A stretch of DNA of 64,000 nt from Haplomitrium mnioides (taxonomy: Eukaryota > Marchantiophyta > Haplomitriopsida > Calobryales). Position numbers and translations under genes: made by a program. The notes under the pieces were generated by a model. That model worked only from the letters and a program-made list of their open reading frames with translations. It had not been told where the DNA came from and did not search any database. Positions within the stretch are counted from its first letter, which is position 1. Each line of letters opens with the position of its first letter. The DNA lies in assembly GCA_049999725.1 (NCBI GenBank), contig JBNGIS010020176.1:1-64000 (forward strand), read 5' to 3'. Positions 33,011 through 44,286 of the stretch are shown here, in pieces.

Positions 33011-34968
33011 CTTCCAAAGATCTCCATTTCTAAACACCAATTGGAACCAATTTGTGGATGTCGCCCTCGCTTGATAACTATTTTCATCAAAATACAGTCC
33101 ACTTCGAATTCTTCATGATTGTCAAGAACAACAGCCAAAGGAGGAAGTTGAACACAACTTGGAATAAAAGATGGACTAGGAAAAAAAGACTTAAGTTTAG
33201 AGACAAAGAACACAAGATGAATCTTCATATGAAGAGGAAGATCAAGTTTATAAGCAACATGAGAAATAACATGAGAAATAGAGAAAGGACCAATCCAAGT
33301 AGGAGATAACTTACATAGTTAAGTATCTAAAGACAATAAGAAATTGTGAGTAGATAATATAACTTGTTCATCTAAAATATAAGAGCAATCGCAACGATGA
33401 CTATTGATATATTATTTTTGTTGATTTTGAGCAGCAATAAGATGGTTGCAAACATCTTGCAAAGAAGAAGATAAATGAGACAAAAAGGTAGAAATACTTG
33501 GAACATTGGAAGAAGAAGGAGAAAACAAACCATTGGGAATAAGAGGACGTTGACCCAAATTAAGAAAGAAATGAGAAAACCCAATACTTGCTTATTTGGA
33601 GTTGTTGTAAGCAAACTCCACTGCTAGTAAAAAACTATTCCAATTGATGCGATGAAGATTGATGAACGCGCAAAGCATATCCTCCACAATACGATTAGTG
33701 TGCTCCATTTGCCTATCTGTTTGAGGATGATAAGCAGTAGACATAGAGAGTTTGATGCTTAATAGTTTGAGCAACTCTCGCCAAAACTTCATATGAAACG
33801 CGGATCTCTATTAGATATTAGCAACTTAGTTATTCCATGATGATGAAAGATAGCATCAAAGTAAAAATTTTCCAATTGTGAAGTATCTATTGTATCCATC
33901 GTTGGTGCTAAATGAATATGCTTGCTGAGCTTGTCCACAACACCACAATGGTAGTAAACCCACAAGACGTAGTTGGAAGTGAAGTGACAAGATCCGAACT
34001 TACATATTCCCAACGAGCAGTAGAAATTGGTAGTGGCTAAAGAAGTCCCGTTGGTTTTTTATTTGAAGCTTTCTTTTGTTGATACATTTCATACGAATGA
34101 ACAAAACCACAAACATCTAGAGCCAAGTTAAGCCACCACCAAGTGCGCCAAAGCAACTCTGTAGTTTCAACTACTCCAAGATCCACTAAGATGGGAATGT
34201 CATGTGCTTCTTGTAAACAAGCCATTCAAAGCATATCATCTTACAAAACATATATTTTATGACCTTCATTTGATGACTCTTTTTCTTTTGAATAGAAAAA
34301 GAATGATATTCACTATCTTTGACGACTAATTATACCTAAACAAGACTAGAAAAAACATCTTCTTGTAGCTTTTGGTGATTACTCCCACTAATTGCATCAT
34401 TCAAGTGTAATATACTAATGTTAATTGCCTCCATTGTATTCACTTGATGATCCGGCCTTTGTGACAATGCATCAAGAATGGCGTGGAACCTTCTAAGCTT
34501 CTATTCTAGCTTGATATCAAAGAGCTGCAATTGATCTTCCCGTCAGTGATGGCAACTTGTCACATTTTCCAAATAGATTGCTTGTAACAATAGCTTGTGA
34601 TCTATATGCATAAACACATATCTTCCCAAAAGATAGTATCTCCATACTTTAGTAGCATAAACCATTGTCAATTACTCTCGATCCCTTCCAAAATAATATC
34701 TCTCCACCGCATTTAGATGACGTGACATGAAGGCAATTGGATGAAGGCCATACTCAAACTCTTGCTGCAAAACTGCTTTAATAGCAGAATTAGAAGCATC
34801 ATAATCAACTATACAACGTGCCTTTGGATCATATTGATGTAGAATAGGACGAGAAGAGTTGCATCCTTGAGCTGCTGAAATGATGCTTGCTCTTTGGCAG
34901 TCCATTAAAACTGGACCTCCTTGCCAAGCTTTTATCAATGTTTCATCCATTATTATGTGTATATTGTT
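33011..34968 (-). mobile_element. Lineage-B chromovirus fragment: RNase H, integrase, chromodomain
   Basis: Minus-strand homologue of 10,900-12,800. RNase H (YDPKARCIVDYDASNSAIKA) lies near 34,840-34,780, the integrase zinc region (MACLQEAHDIPILVDLGV) near 34,225, and the integrase core (AYHPQTDRQMEHTNRIVED) near 33,750-33,690. The C-terminal part and EEFEVD chromodomain start lie near 33,230-33,080. All upstream genes are missing: at about 34,920 the sequence flips strand for about 50 bp and then enters a 5' LTR fragment. Confidence 0.88.
34917..34968 (+). other. Inverted 50-bp pol segment at a deletion junction
   Basis: AAGCTTTTATCAATG, then TTCATCCATTATTATG up to GTTGCACC reads in the plus orientation and matches plus-strand 10,840-10,892 of the other lineage-B copy, while the flanking pol (34,672-34,915) is minus. 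It is an inverted filler between RNase H and the LTR fragment. Confidence 0.75.
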
Positions 34969-34984
34969 GCACCCATTATAGATC

Positions 34985-35110
34985 CGCTTTCAACCCTAAA
35001 ACTCTAAAAGTGACTTCGAAGATAAGTAATCTTATCTCAACTCTAAAAATGACCCTCTACCACTTCCTTCACTCCTCTCTATTTTCTATCAACTAGCACA
35101 ACCTTATGCT
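34985..35110 (-). repeat. 5' LTR fragment, lineage B
   Basis: The segment with CACTTCCTTCACTCCTCTCT and GCACAACCTTATGCTTGTAC matches 37,815-37,880 of the solo LTR in the same orientation. Confidence 0.85.
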
Positions 35111-35429
35111 TGTACATAGGCTTCCAACCTTATGCTTATGCATAAGCAACATTTCTTTCCTCTTTAGTCAAACCCATAATTGGCTTGATCCAAATAGCAA
35201 AGATAGGAATCTACTTTGATATGTTGAACTAATATAGGCACATATGATTGGCTTGATCCAAATAGCAAAGATATCTTACATTACATAATACATAGAGATT
35301 CCTATACTCATATACAATCACTACAAGAACTAGATTTAGAGTTTGAAAATAATAATAATTCTCTTAGTAACTTTAAGATTGAACAAGTTGCTTTGTCTCA
35401 TGTTTCAATGTTGATAGTAAAAGCATCTT
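35111..35429. other. No gene; short direct repeat
   Basis: A direct repeat of ATTGGCTTGATCCAAATAGC followed by AAAGATA occurs at about 35,178 and 35,247. Nothing else recognised. Confidence 0.5.
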
Positions 35430-36390
35430 CTATTTTCACATAGGTGCTCACACTCCATATTAGTCAGGGTATATTGTTACATCAAATCAATTTCTATAGA
35501 TGCAACCTCAGTTGGCGACACTCGTAGGTTGGTAAGCTTGGTTAATAATGTAGTCTAACTTATACGGTGGCAAAAAAGAAACCATATCACTTGGCTATAT
35601 GCATGGCTTTTTGTAATTGACAATGCTCTCTCATTGCAATTTCTATTCTAGTGTGAAGTTTTAATCTCCAAACAAAATGATAAAGTGCTTTGTCTTCTCT
35701 AATATCTAAAATTTGCAAGATAGTATTGTGAAAATGTGTGATGTAACTTATTGCATTGATTTACTTCAATTCTTTGGCTATTATCTCTTGTGCTAGTAGC
35801 TTCAAAGAAATGTTTGCAATATATAACTTTTAAACTCCATCTCGAACCACCTTTCAATCAAATTCATATACAAACTTCTAATAAGTCAGAAAAGTGCTCA
35901 ATTTTTTATTTTAGTCCTTGAATAGTCGTTCTTAGATTCTTTATATGACTCACTATCAAAAAGTACAATGTGGTTATGATGCCAATAAGAACTCAAAAAT
36001 GGTAGTTAATTATAAGACTTAAATCAAATGCCAAGATAGTCAAACTCTAAAGAAGTCAAATTTTAATATAAGTAAATATCACAGAGGAGGACCAAATCAA
36101 CTTTAACAAAATGCTTCAAAGAGTATATCCAAAAGAAATATCAAATAAATACGCAATCAATTGTATAAGCAAGTTGAGAAGAATTTCAAAATGACCACTC
36201 AACCGATGTGGTATTTCTATTTGTACTCGTAGAAGTGACATCACTTAGCTTCTTTCTCTTACAAGTTACTTAAATTTCCAAACCTAAAATCAACCTTATC
36301 TCATCTTCCAAATCTAAAAGCAACATTATCTCATTTTTCTAACCCTCTTTGAACGTCACTTCCATTTCCAACCTGAAAAAAACATTGAAT
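35430..36390 (-). mobile_element. Lineage-B chromovirus remnant: gag and 5' LTR relic
   Basis: The minus strand near 35,810-35,570 encodes gag text: HFFEATSTRD, DIREDKALYHFVWRLKLHTR and MREHCQLQKAMHIAK. The plus strand at 36,200-36,390 (ATTTCTATTTGTACTCGTAG, then CTTACAAGTTAC) is a worn LTR in the minus orientation. Confidence 0.7.
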
Positions 36391-36654
36391 ATTATTACAT
36401 CAATAGAATGGCAAGTAAAAATATACTTTTAATTACATTATTGGAAGGGTTAAATTTTGGTTTTGAGTACTTGCACAATTTTATACAATTCAATATCAAT
36501 GAGAGATTTATTTTGTCTTTTTTAGTTCGATCTAATAACCCAACTTGTTAAATACATATTTAGAAAACTTATAGAAAAAGCTATTATAATGAAGTGCAAG
36601 ATATAATCGGTAAAAATTTTAAATGGTTTGATACATTCAACAAAAATAAATGAA
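36391..36654. other. Spacer before the 48-bp array
   Basis: AT-rich; no gene seen. The last part grades into diverged array units. Confidence 0.4.
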
Positions 36655-37458
36655 GATATGTTGCTTTGTGTTGAAGTTATTACTTTGTTTGATACAAATA
36701 AAGATAATTTGCTTTGTGCTGAAGTTATTTCTTTGTTAGATACAAAGAAAGACAAGTTGCTTTGTTGGATACAAAGAAAGACAAGTTGCTTTGTGTTGAA
36801 TTAGATGCTCTGTTGGATACAAATAAAGACAAGTTGTTTTGTGTTGAATTCGATGCTTTGTTGGATACAAAGAAAGACAAGTTGCTTTGTGTTGAATTAG
36901 ATATTTTGTTGGATACAAAGAAATACAAGTTGCTTTGTGTTGAATTCGATGCTTTGTTGGATACAAAGAAAGACAAGTTGCTTTATGTTGAATTAGATGC
37001 TTTGTTGGATACAAATAAAGACAAGTTGCTTTGTGTTGAGTTCGATGCTTTGTTGGATACAAAGAAAGACACGTTGTTGTATGTTGAATTAGATGTTTTG
37101 TTGGATACAAAGAAAGACAAGTTGCTTTGTGTTGAATTAGATGCTTTGTTGGATACAAATAAAGACAAGTTGCTTTGTGTTGAATTCGATGCTTTGTTGG
37201 ATACAAAGAAAGACAAGTTGCTTTGTGTTGAATTAGATGTTTTGTTGGATGCAAAGAAAGACAAGATGCTTTGTGTTGAATTAGATGCTTTGTTGGATAC
37301 AAATAAAGACAAGTTGCTTTGTGTTGAATTTCATGCTTTGTTGGATACAAAGAAAGACAAGTTGCTTTGTGCTGAATTAGATGTTTTGTTGGATACAAAG
37401 AAATACAAGTTGCTTTGTGTTGAATTAGATGCTTTGTTGAATACAAATAAAGACAAGT
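36655..37458. repeat. 48-bp tandem array, segment 1, with 144-bp higher-order structure
   Basis: About 17 units of 48 bp. Read on the plus strand, each is a 16-residue frame such as DKLLCVELDALLDTKK. From 36,762 on, units mostly cycle as three types (ELDALLDTNK, EFDALLDTKK, ELDVLLDTKK), giving a 144-bp higher-order period repeated about four times. Units at the left edge are more diverged (EVITLFDTNK-like). Because 48 is a multiple of 3, several frames on both strands are open, so the long open frames are not evidence of a gene. Confidence 0.97.
37454..37458. repeat. Target duplication (CAAGT) of the solo LTR; right copy CAAAT at 37,887-37,891
   Basis: Four of five bases match between the flanks; the mismatch is probably a later substitution. 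Confidence 0.75.
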
Positions 37459-37886
37459 TGTAAAAGAACTCAAAGACCGAATTCCAAGTAAGTAATAATT
37501 CAAGACAACTCTAAAAGAGTTACACGACTCAAAACCAATAAGCAAACTAAAGCCAAGAATATAAGACAAAGCCAAGCAATCAAAGAACCCAAATGATTTG
37601 AGAGGAACTCCAGAATGAGAAGTGGAGCTAAGAAACCTTTCTATTTATACAAGAGAAGAGAGTGTTATCCCTCTTTTTTCACTTACAAGTCACTTCTCAT
37701 TTCAGCCCTAAAGGTGACTCACTACCAAAAGTGACTTTGAATGCAAGTAACCTAAAAGTAACTCTCCACCAAAAGTGACTTCAAAAGCAAGTAATCCAAT
37801 CTTAACCTAAAAGTGACTCACTACCACTTCCTTCAATCCTCTCTATTTTCTTATAAATAGCACAACCTTATGCTTGTACTATTGCA
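37459..37886 (-). mobile_element. Solo LTR of a lineage-B chromovirus
   Basis: Starts TGTAAAAGAACTC and ends TTGTACTATTGCA, so it has TG and CA ends. It is the reverse complement of the LTRs at 12,918-13,300 and 24,412-24,920. Array units resume immediately on both sides and no internal element sequence is left, the signature of LTR-LTR recombination. Confidence 0.93.
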
Positions 37887-38235
37887 CAAATTGCTTTGTG
37901 TTGAATTCGATGCTTTGTTGGATACAAATTAAGACAAGTTGCTTTGTGTTGAATTAGATGCTTTGTTGGATATAAAGAAAGACAAGTTGCTCTGTGTTAA
38001 ATTAGATGTTTTGTTGGATACAAAGAAAGACCAGTTGCTTTGTGTTGAATTAGATGCTTTGTTGGATATAAAGAAAGACAAGTTGCTTTGTGTTGAATTC
38101 GATGCTTTGTTGGATACAAANNNNNNNNNNAAAGACAAGTTGCTTTGTGTTGAATTAGATGCTTTGTTGGATACAAAAAAAGACAAGTTGCTTTGTGTTG
38201 AATTCGATGTTTTGTTGGATACAAAGAAAGACAAG
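37887..38235. repeat. 48-bp tandem array, segment 2 (contains 10-N gap)
   Basis: About seven units. Ten Ns at 38,121-38,130 replace unknown sequence inside a unit. Confidence 0.97.
38231..38235. repeat. Target-site duplication ACAAG, left copy
   Basis: ACAAG here and at 44,282-44,286 flank the complete chromovirus exactly. Confidence 0.95.
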
Positions 38236-38746
38236 TGTAACACTACAAACCCACATTACACGTACGAACTAGCACAAGTATAACACATACAAGTTAGCAT
38301 AAAAGAGGCGCACAAAGAACTTCAAAACCCCCAAGGTAAGAGATGCCAAACAAGGCACTCTCCCTTCTTTATTTACTTGATAGAAAGCTCTTTGCTTACA
38401 TAGGTGGATGAACCTCATTGGTTGTTTTTTTATCCTCTTCTAATTATACCGCTCTTTTCTCTTTCGCTCTAATTGGACTACCCTTTACTTTAATTCTCTT
38501 GTTGCCACATGTCCTTATCTTTAGAACCTTCTATCTCTTTAGTTCTCCTTTTGCCACATGTCTTTATCTTTAGAACCTTCTTTTCACTTTAATTCGTTGG
38601 CTTTCTCTCCTTTTGCCACGTGTCCAACTCTCTAAAATAGCAACCGCTTTCTATTACTCTAACTTAGTAATAGCTTTCTAGACATAGTTGACACTATATC
38701 TTACTTCATTTTTAGCTATGGTTTACTAAAGTTAGTGACCGTTACA
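38236..38746 (-). repeat. 3' LTR of the complete chromovirus (511 bp)
   Basis: Begins TGTAACACTACAAACC and ends GTGACCGTTACA in plus-strand reading. It is 49 bp longer than its partner because of an internal duplication around 38,515-38,585 (the TTGCCACATGTC and TTATCTTTAGAACCTTCT words occur twice). Confidence 0.97.
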
Positions 38747-38772
38747 ATCCTCCCCTCTTTTAAGAGGCAACG
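38747..38772 (-). other. Polypurine tract next to the 3' LTR
   Basis: The plus strand reads ATCCTCCCCTCTTTTAAGAG; on the minus strand this is a purine-rich tract (AAAAGAGGGGAGGAT) directly before the LTR, the usual plus-strand primer position. The adjacent site at 25,749-25,764 of the older element is similar. Confidence 0.85.
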
Positions 38773-38779
38773 TACTCGT

Positions 38780-41546
38780 TGCAAGTAAGAGAGTTCTCAA
38801 AAGAGTGAACAAGCGCAGAAGCATTAGCCAAATTCTCCAATGGCTCCCAAGTAGCTTCATAAAGAGGGTAGCATTTCCAACAAACCAAATATTCAACAAT
38901 CTCATGATGACCGCGGCGCCGTGTACGTTTCTTTAAGAGTTGGTCAACCTCATACTCTTCATGACCCTCAATAAGTTCATGTGGTGGAGAGGGCTCTTGG
39001 ATACTGGTAGAAGAGGAAGAATGAGGGACAAAAGCTTGGGTAAAGAGACATGAAAGACCGGATGAATCTTCATGTGAAGAGGTAAAACCAACCGATAAGC
39101 CACTTTACCAATGCGACCAGAGATAGAAAAATGACCAATAAAGCGAGCACTTAACTTACGCGAATGAAGCAAAGGAAGATTGGATGTGGAGAGCTAGACT
39201 TAGTCTTCGATAGCAAAGGTGACCTTTCGACGACGAGTATCAGCATATTGCTTTTGTCGATTACGAGCAACCTCCAATTTTTCCTTGGCTTGTCGAATGA
39301 TGTGATGTAGATGATGGAGAAAATCATCAACGGCTTGACTCTTAGAAGTTGACGGTAAGGTATGTTGGAGACTAGAGATCGTGGTAGGATGCTCACCATA
39401 CATAAAAAAGAAAGGTGTGGCACGTGTAGAACTATTGATGGAGTTAATGTACGAGAACTCAACCAGAGAGAGTAGCCAATCCCACTCCGCTTGCTCTTTC
39501 AAAGTAAAAACGCGTAGCATATCTTCGATGGTTCGGTTGGCCCGTTCAATTTGACCATCAGATTCTAGATGATAAGTAGGAGATATAGCCAATTTGGTAT
39601 TGAGAAGACCAAATATAGTGTGCCAAAACATGCTGGTGAATTGAGTACCTCGGTCAAAAATAATAACTTGGGAAAGACCATGACGAGAGTAGACTACTTC
39701 CAAATAAATTCGTGCCAACTCGGGTGCTGTTACAGATTTGGTAGTTGGACAAATATGAATCATTTTGTTAAGCTTGTCCATAAAAACAACAATAACATCA
39801 TAGCCCGTAGAAGTACGAGGTAGCTCACACACAATATCCATACTCACATGCTCCCATCGTCGATTGGGAATAGGTAAGGTTGCAATAAGCCTCCTCGTTT
39901 AAGGTTGGTAGCCTTGTTTTGTTGACAAGCCAAGCAACTCCGAACATAAGCCTCCACATCTTGATGCATGTTAGGCCAATAATAAACTCGTTGAAGATGG
40001 TCCAAGGTCTTCTCAATTCCAACATGGCCTCCAACTGCGGAATCATGTGCTTCATATAAAATCTCAGAGCGAAGCTTAACATTGTTGGGAACCTATACCT
40101 TCTCTTGGAAGAAAATCAATCCTCTCACCTCTTTCACCAACTTCTTTTGTTGTGCAACGATGATCTCTTCATCTGTCTTTATTGCCGCCAACATTTCTGT
40201 CCATCAAGTAGGATGAATTGTGATTTCTGACATGATGTTGAGTTGAGGCATGTGTGTCAAGGCATCTGCAATTTGACGCTTTCCTTCCACATAAACCATC
40301 TTCATATGGAACTGTTGTTGCCACTCTGCCCATCGAATCTGCCTTTTTGAGAGCTCTTTTTGAGTTTCTAGATAGATTAGAGGCTTATGGTCGGTTTTGA
40401 CCACAAACTCCTTATCTCCAAGATAGTGCTTCCAATGCTTGGTTGATAACACAATCGCCAATTCTTCTCGCTTTGTGGTGTGGTAGTTCTACTCTGCATC
40501 GCTCAATTTTCTAGAAAAGAAGGCAATAGGATGCCAACCATCCTCCCATTCTTGTTGCAAAACTCCACCTATGGCTTTTCCAGATGCATCCACCAAAAGT
40601 TTGATTGGTCGTTTAGAATCATACCATTTAAGAATTGGAGCATGAAGAAGTGATTTCTTCAAGGCTTGAAACGCCAACTCTTCTGTAGCTCCCTATGTCC
40701 ACGTATGACTTTTCTTTAGCAAGTTGGTCAATGGTTCTGCTATTTGTGCAAAACCTTTCACGAATCGACAATAAAACCCGGTTAGCCCCAAAAATCCTCT
40801 TAGTTGTATGTGGTCACTATGAGCTTCCCACTTCTGAATTGCCTCTACTTTTTCATTCATAACTTGGATTCTTGATGCACTCACACGATGACCCAAGTAG
40901 TCCACCTCCCTTTTTCCAATTTCGCATTTTGACATCTTCACATATAGCTTGTGATTTCGAAGTACCTCAACACCGTACGAAGGTGTTGTTGATGCTCTTG
41001 GAGATTCTTGTTGTAAATGAGAATGTTATCCAAAAAAATAATGACAAACTTATCTAGATAAGATCAAAAAATATCATTCATAAGACCCATAAATGTTGCA
41101 GGATCATTAGTTAATCCAAAAAGCATAACAAGATATTCGAAATGCCTATATCGACTTCGAAATGCTGTTTTTTGCACATCACCTTCTGCAATTCAGATTT
41201 GATTGTATCTGCTTCTCAAATCCAATTTTGTAAAGTAATTTGCTCCTTGAAGTTGATCAAACAAATCATCTATTCTAGGTAATAGATATTTATTTCTCAC
41301 CGTTCGTTGGTTGAGTGCTCGATAGTCAATACACATCCTCATACTCCCATCTTTCTTTTTCACAAACAATACTGGTGCATCATAAGGAGAGATGCTTGGC
41401 TGAATGAACCCCTTCTCCAATAATTCAGTAATATGAGATTTGCGTTCCTCGAGTTCATGAGGAGGCAATCGATATGGTGCTTTACATGGTGGGATACTTC
41501 CTAGAATAACCTCAATCTTGTGATCAATGCATCGTTTAGGCGGCAA
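38780..41546 (-). pseudogene. Chromovirus pol: RT, RNase H, integrase, chromodomain (inactivated)
   Basis: RT: 41,193-41,546 ([20 protein letters not shown]). The palm box at 41,025-41,036 reads FLDN instead of FLDD. RNase H: LLVDASGKAIGGVLQQEW near 40,590 and TDHKPLIYLE near 40,395. Integrase: zinc region near 40,050, core 39,200-39,847 with DIVCELPRTSTGYD, FDRGTQFTS and DGQIERANRTIED, C-terminal HPVFHVS near 39,065. Chromodomain near 38,955-38,800 with [15 protein letters not shown] and EATWEPLENL. Several frame changes; the FLDN change removes a catalytic aspartate. Confidence 0.95.
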
Positions 41547-41899
41547 GCCATGGGGTTAAATCATTGGGAAAGACATCTTGAAACTCCTTCAAAATACCTT
41601 GAAAATTGTGGGGAATTTTATTCTTTGAGTCCTCCTTATCAACTGTGAGTTCATGTATGAGCCCTAAAAACAACGTCTTGTCTTTTGATTGAGTGTGCTC
41701 TAATCACATATAAGGGCAGATGCCTTGAATGAGGTTGTATTCAATCTCCCCGAATCTTCCATTGAGATGTCGTGATTATCTTCTTTCGCCAATCTACTTG
41801 CGGGTTGTATCTTCGTGGCTATTTCATTCTAAGAATCGCATCATATCTCGCCAATGTCGTGATTTTCCATTCCAAATTCTCCTTATAATTGCCCATATG

Positions 41900-42230
41900 T
41901 AGAGCTATAGTTTGAGATAAACGTTCAATAGCCTCACTTTAGCCATTTGCCATTTCAACCACCTCATGTTCTTCCTTTTCAATTGGCAACTTCAGCTTCA
42001 AAGCTATCGTTCGTGATAGATAATTTTCTTCCGCCCTAGAGTCCACCCAAACTCTCACTGCCAATCCTTCCATCCATCCATCAACCACAATTAGTCCTCC
42101 ATTTTTTTGTTTTTCTATATAGTATATTTGCTTGGATCGAAATTTTTCCTCGCCTTTCTTCTTTCTCCCAGCAAACCATGAGGCCTTTTTACTGGTGCCC
42201 ATCGTTTCCTTGACATTCTTCATCTTCTCT
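41900..42230 (-). pseudogene. Chromovirus protease region (altered active site)
   Basis: Within 41,939-42,223 the aspartic protease loop reads WVDSRAEENYLS near 42,043, where the family has DSG. The Gly-to-Arg change would inactivate the enzyme. Flanking text LAVRVWVDS and LSRTIALKLKLP is typical of chromovirus retropepsins. Confidence 0.85.
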
Positions 42231-42289
42231 GTTGTTGATATTATGAAGAGGTCGTCAGAACACTCTCCCTTGATTGCGTCGTATTGCTC

Positions 42290-43174
42290 TACAATTCAGT
42301 GCAATGTGCCCTATTCGATCACAATTGTAGCATGTTCGTGTTTCTCGTCGTTCTTCATTTCTTCTTTCAATAACATTGTGTGGTCCTCCTGGTTGTTGAT
42401 TGAAGTGATATTGAAATCTCTTCTTCTTATATGTCCCAACTCCATATGCATGGGACCGTAATTCCCTCCTGTTTGCACAATTCCCAATGTTCCTTCAATT
42501 CTTTGAGCATACGAGATGGCTTCGTTAACATCCTTCGGATTTCTCATCATAACTTCCCCTCGAATCTTCCTTTTCAATCCTTGCAAAAATTTGTCAAGGG
42601 CTTTGTCTGAACTTATGTCTTCAATTTGGACTTGTAAGCTTCGAAATTCTTCAATGTATCTTGCAACGCTTCCTTGTTGCTCTAACTCCCAAAGCTTAGT
42701 TCTTGCGGTTAATATAGAGTCTACCGCTTTGAAATTTTGTAATAAGCCTTCTTTAAGGCTACTCCATAAAAGTTTTTCTCCTCGTGCATTTTTTTTTGTC
42801 TCTCCCATCCTTGTAGCCAAATAGATGTGTGCTTCGTTAAAAACGATCTTGCGAATAGCCATTTTTCCAAATCTGATGCATGTGGGTAATACGACATATG
42901 AACCTCCATTCGATACACCCATCCTTTGACAACTTCTACCATGCGGCTTCCTCCATAAGCCTCCACTTTACACGACTTGCTCATCTTTTGAAGTAATGTT
43001 TCTCGACTCACTTCTCCATTCTCTTGTTGCAACCGCATTTTCACCATCTCCGCCATTAACATATTTGTTTGTTGTTGGCTTGCTATAAGGGCTGCTTGAA
43101 GTTCCTCCAACTTTGCCATCATCCAAGCTCCTTCTTCTAGATTGGAGGAACTTATCTCCATGATTTTCTGTCAC
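42290..43174 (-). pseudogene. Chromovirus gag with zinc knuckle (frameshifted)
   Basis: Blocks 42,721-43,161 (MEISSSNLEEGAWMMAKLEE, coiled-coil-like EELQAALIASQQQ) and 42,311-42,922 (SSLKEGLLQNFKAV, YIEEFRSLQVQIEDIS) form one gag in two frames. The CCHC knuckle CYNCDRIGHIALNC lies in a third frame near 42,296-42,340. Gag forms the particle that packages element RNA. Confidence 0.92.
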
Positions 43175-43192
43175 AACTTAACTACTTGTAAC

Positions 43193-43616
43193 TTATACAA
43201 CAACAAATACATACACATTCCAATTGTGAAGAATAGGTAAAATAAAAGGTTTAGTTGATGCTAACACTGAATCACAAAACCTCTCTCCAAACTTACGAAC
43301 AAGAAAATCTCGCTGCATTTGTTTAGGCGTCACTCGAATAGAAATGCGACACTTGGAGTTGAACTCTTCTAGAGGAGCTGGGTTCAAATCCATTTTCTAT
43401 CTACCACAAAACATAAATGAAGCACTCCCATGTAACACTATAATTTACCACATGTAAGATAACAGGTTCTTTTGATTCCATCACAAAAACCATAAAATCA
43501 TCCTCAAAATTGTATACTAAAAATTGACGAAAGAAATATTTGTCAATATTAAACACACGAATATTAAAAGGATTCAATAGAGGAATTCTAGGAGGTACAA
43601 ATGCTCCTCTATCCAT
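43193..43616 (-). other. Two small related open frames between 5' LTR and gag
   Basis: Frames of 71 residues (43,401-43,616, starting MDRGAFVPPRIPL) and 66 residues (43,193-43,393, starting MDLNPAPLEEFN) both begin MD and share a pattern of FLV, F, F, V, S, P and IL: FRQFLVYNFEDDFMVFV with SKEPVIL, against QRDFLVRKFGERFCDSV with STKPFIL. They look like tandemly duplicated leader ORFs. Function unknown; they may be part of a leader or chance. Confidence 0.4.
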
Positions 43617-43806
43617 TTGCTACCATAGTATCAAGTCAACTTCTTATCTTCATTCATAAAGGATGGGATATCCACTATACTTTACTCATGAAAACTTGAG
43701 AGTTTAACTCTTTTGGAGTTGATGCAAAGTGGAGATTCCACTACTCCAAAAGGTCTTTAGTACTTTTCTAAAGTGGGGTAATCCACACTTCTTTGGAGAA
43801 GACCAA

Positions 43807-43818
43807 GCTCTGATACCA
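43807..43818 (-). other. Primer-binding site for initiator tRNA-Met
   Basis: The minus strand reads TGGTATCAGAGC one base after the 5' LTR end, the canonical plant retrotransposon site. Confidence 0.95.
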
Positions 43819-43819
43819 T

Positions 43820-44281
43820 TGTAACACTACAAACCCACATTACACGCATGAATTAGCACAAGTATAACACATACAAGTTAGCATAAAAGAGGCGCACAAA
43901 GAACTTCAAAACCCCCAAGGTAAGAGATGCCAAACAAGGCACTCTCCCTTCTTTATTTACTTGATAGAAAGCTCTTTGCTTACATAGGTGGATGAACCTC
44001 ATTGGTTGCTTTTCTATCCTCTTCTAATTGGACCGCTCTTTTCTCTTTCGCTCTAATTGGACCACCCTTTACTTTAATTCTCATGTTGCCACGTGTCCTT
44101 ATCTTTAGAACCTTCTTTTCACTTTAATTCGTTGACTTTCTCTCCTTTTGCCACGTGTCCAACTCTCTAAAATAGCAACCGCTTTCTGTTACTCTAACTT
44201 AGTAATAGCTTTCTAGACATAGTTGACACAATATCTTACTTCATTTTTAGCTATGGCTTACTAAAGTTAGTGACCGTTACA
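43820..44281 (-). repeat. 5' LTR of the complete chromovirus (462 bp)
   Basis: Begins TGTAACACTACAAACC and ends GTGACCGTTACA in plus-strand reading; near-identical to 38,236-38,746 apart from about 20 substitutions and the 49-bp duplication there. Confidence 0.97.
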
Positions 44282-44286
44282 ACAAG
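44282..44286. repeat. Target-site duplication ACAAG, right copy
   Basis: Matches 38,231-38,235. Confidence 0.95.

Larger units (their letters stand above)
38236..44281 (-). mobile_element. Complete Ty3/gypsy chromovirus (lineage A), 6,046 bp
   Basis: Both LTRs (43,820-44,281 as 5', 38,236-38,746 as 3'), a perfect primer-binding site, a polypurine tract, gag, protease, RT, RNase H, integrase and chromodomain are all present in the canonical order on the minus strand, with 5-bp target duplications. The ends are TGTAAC and GTTACA. The frames are broken and two catalytic motifs are altered (see pol), so it is not autonomous now. The high LTR similarity indicates it is the youngest chromovirus in the window. 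It inserted into a 48-bp array unit. Confidence 0.97.

Noticed and set aside
36736-37575. Long open frames on both strands of the 48-bp array (233 to 372 codons) as genes
   Set aside because: Unit length is a multiple of 3, so several frames are open on both strands by construction; there is no non-repetitive N- or C-terminal domain, promoter or intron structure.
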